Positions 41,550 to 42,072 of a DNA stretch of 42,072 nt are shown in pieces. The notes under the pieces were generated by a model. That model did no database searches and had not been told where the DNA came from. It worked only from the letters and a program-made list of their open reading frames with translations. The stretch is taken from the NCBI GenBank assembly GCA_902766175.1, contig CACXCJ010000050.1, positions 1 through 42,072 on the forward strand. Reading direction: 5' to 3'. The translations under genes and the position numbers were made by a program. Source of the DNA: an uncultured Lachnospiraceae bacterium. GTDB taxonomy: Bacteria; Bacillota; Clostridia; Lachnospirales; Lachnospiraceae. Positions within the stretch are counted from its first letter, which is position 1. The number at the start of each line of letters is the position of its first letter.

Positions 41550-42072
41550 ATGAAGAAGAAGGAAAAGGTTGTTCTCGCGTACTCCGGCGGGCTTGACACC
41601 ACCGCGATCATTCCGTGGCTGAAGGAGCATTTCGACTACGACGTGATCTGTTGCTGCATCGACTGCGGTCAGGAGGAGGAGCTGGATCACCTCGAGGAGC
41701 GCGCAAAGTACTGCGGCGCCTCCAAGCTGTATATTCTCGATGTGAACGATGAGTTCGCAGAGGACTACATCATGCCCTGCGTCAAGGCAGACGCCGTGTA
41801 TGAGAACAAGTACCTCCTCGGCACCAGCATGGCGCGCCCGCTGATCGCAAAGAAGTTAGTCGAGATCGCGCGGAAGGAGAAGGCGGTCGCGATCTGCCAC
41901 GGCGCAACCGGAAAGGGAAATGACCAGATCCGCTTCGAGCTCGGCATCAAGGCCCTCGCACCGGACATCAAGATCATTGCTCCGTGGCGCATGACCGATA
42001 TCTGGAAGTTCCAGTCCCGCCAGGACGAGATCGACTACTGCCGCTCCAAGGGAATTGATCTCCCGTTCGACG
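41550..42072 (+). CDS. argG: argininosuccinate synthase, N-terminal part, cut by window edge
   Basis: Joins citrulline and aspartate using ATP, the seventh arginine step. The 174 visible residues start [18 protein letters not shown], with the P-loop-like SGGLDT of the ATP pyrophosphatase family, then [17 protein letters not shown] and [18 protein letters not shown], both diagnostic. Full length would be about 400 residues. AGGGGG is 9-10 nt before the ATG at 41550. It is divergent from argB-argD-folD across an operator-like region. Confidence 0.97.
   Translation, partial: MKKKEKVVLAYSGGLDTTAIIPWLKEHFDYDVICCCIDCGQEEELDHLEERAKYCGASKLYILDVNDEFAEDYIMPCVKADAVYENKYLLGTSMARPLIAKKLVEIARKEKAVAICHGATGKGNDQIRFELGIKALAPDIKIIAPWRMTDIWKFQSRQDEIDYCRSKGIDLPFD

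Overview
The window is a densely packed, high-GC stretch of a Gram-positive Clostridia chromosome, probably a Lachnospiraceae-type anaerobe. The evidence is pyruvate:ferredoxin oxidoreductase, a VanW/G5 wall protein, an Asp23 protein, a Gx (Hpre_diP_synt_I) transporter, a YerC-type TrpR-like regulator, strong AGGAGG ribosome-binding sites and sigma-A type promoters. No phage, IS element, CRISPR array or rRNA is visible. The gene content is mostly housekeeping and most genes lie on the minus strand. Both ends cut a gene: nifJ on the left and argG on the right.

Layout, left to right. 1-4.7 kb: 5' two thirds of nothing smaller than PFOR's N-terminal half (nifJ, partial), a VanW-domain cell-envelope protein, and a divergent PHP-domain phosphoesterase. 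4.9-7.0 kb: an EF-G-like GTPase with altered G motifs. 7.2-9.6 kb: a plus-strand tyrA-aroA aromatic amino acid operon with its own promoter and terminator. 9.7-11.9 kb: ftsH and a tRNA-Val(CAC). 12.0-15.0 kb: a split transketolase plus a DegT-type sugar aminotransferase in one operon. 15.1-19.5 kb: a GtrA-like membrane protein, a VWA protein, a MoxR-type AAA ATPase and a two-TM protein, which look like one AAA/VWA operon. 19.7-21.2 kb: cstA, preceded by an AT-rich gap. 21.5-25.6 kb: an operon of a TrmA/RlmD-type RNA methyltransferase, an M32 carboxypeptidase and a DUF362 protein.

25.7-30.1 kb: a small acidic membrane protein with a strong promoter, pcrA, glycerate kinase (with a 37-bp tandem repeat at its 3' end) and a yerC-type repressor. 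30.3-31.7 kb: a plus-strand membrane-anchored polysaccharide deacetylase. 31.7-35.8 kb: a HAD phosphatase, two G3E (CobW/COG0523) GTPases, one very His-rich and one fused to a TIGR03943/YcgQ-like C-terminus, then a Gx transporter and an Asp23 protein. 35.9-38.0 kb: rlmH, a WalR-like response regulator with no kinase beside it, and a ComEA-like protein. 38.2-42.1 kb: an argB-argD-folD operon divergent from argG, sharing a 340-bp control region with an ARG-box-like inverted repeat.

No clearly new defence or biosynthetic system stands out. The best candidates for under-described biology are the AAA/VWA/two-TM operon (its VWA protein carries an HEGCH motif), the paired G3E GTPases, the split transketolase-DegT operon, the EF-G paralogue lacking the catalytic His, and the FolD with Leu where the catalytic Gln should be. 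Family calls come from reading motifs by eye; no database search was run.
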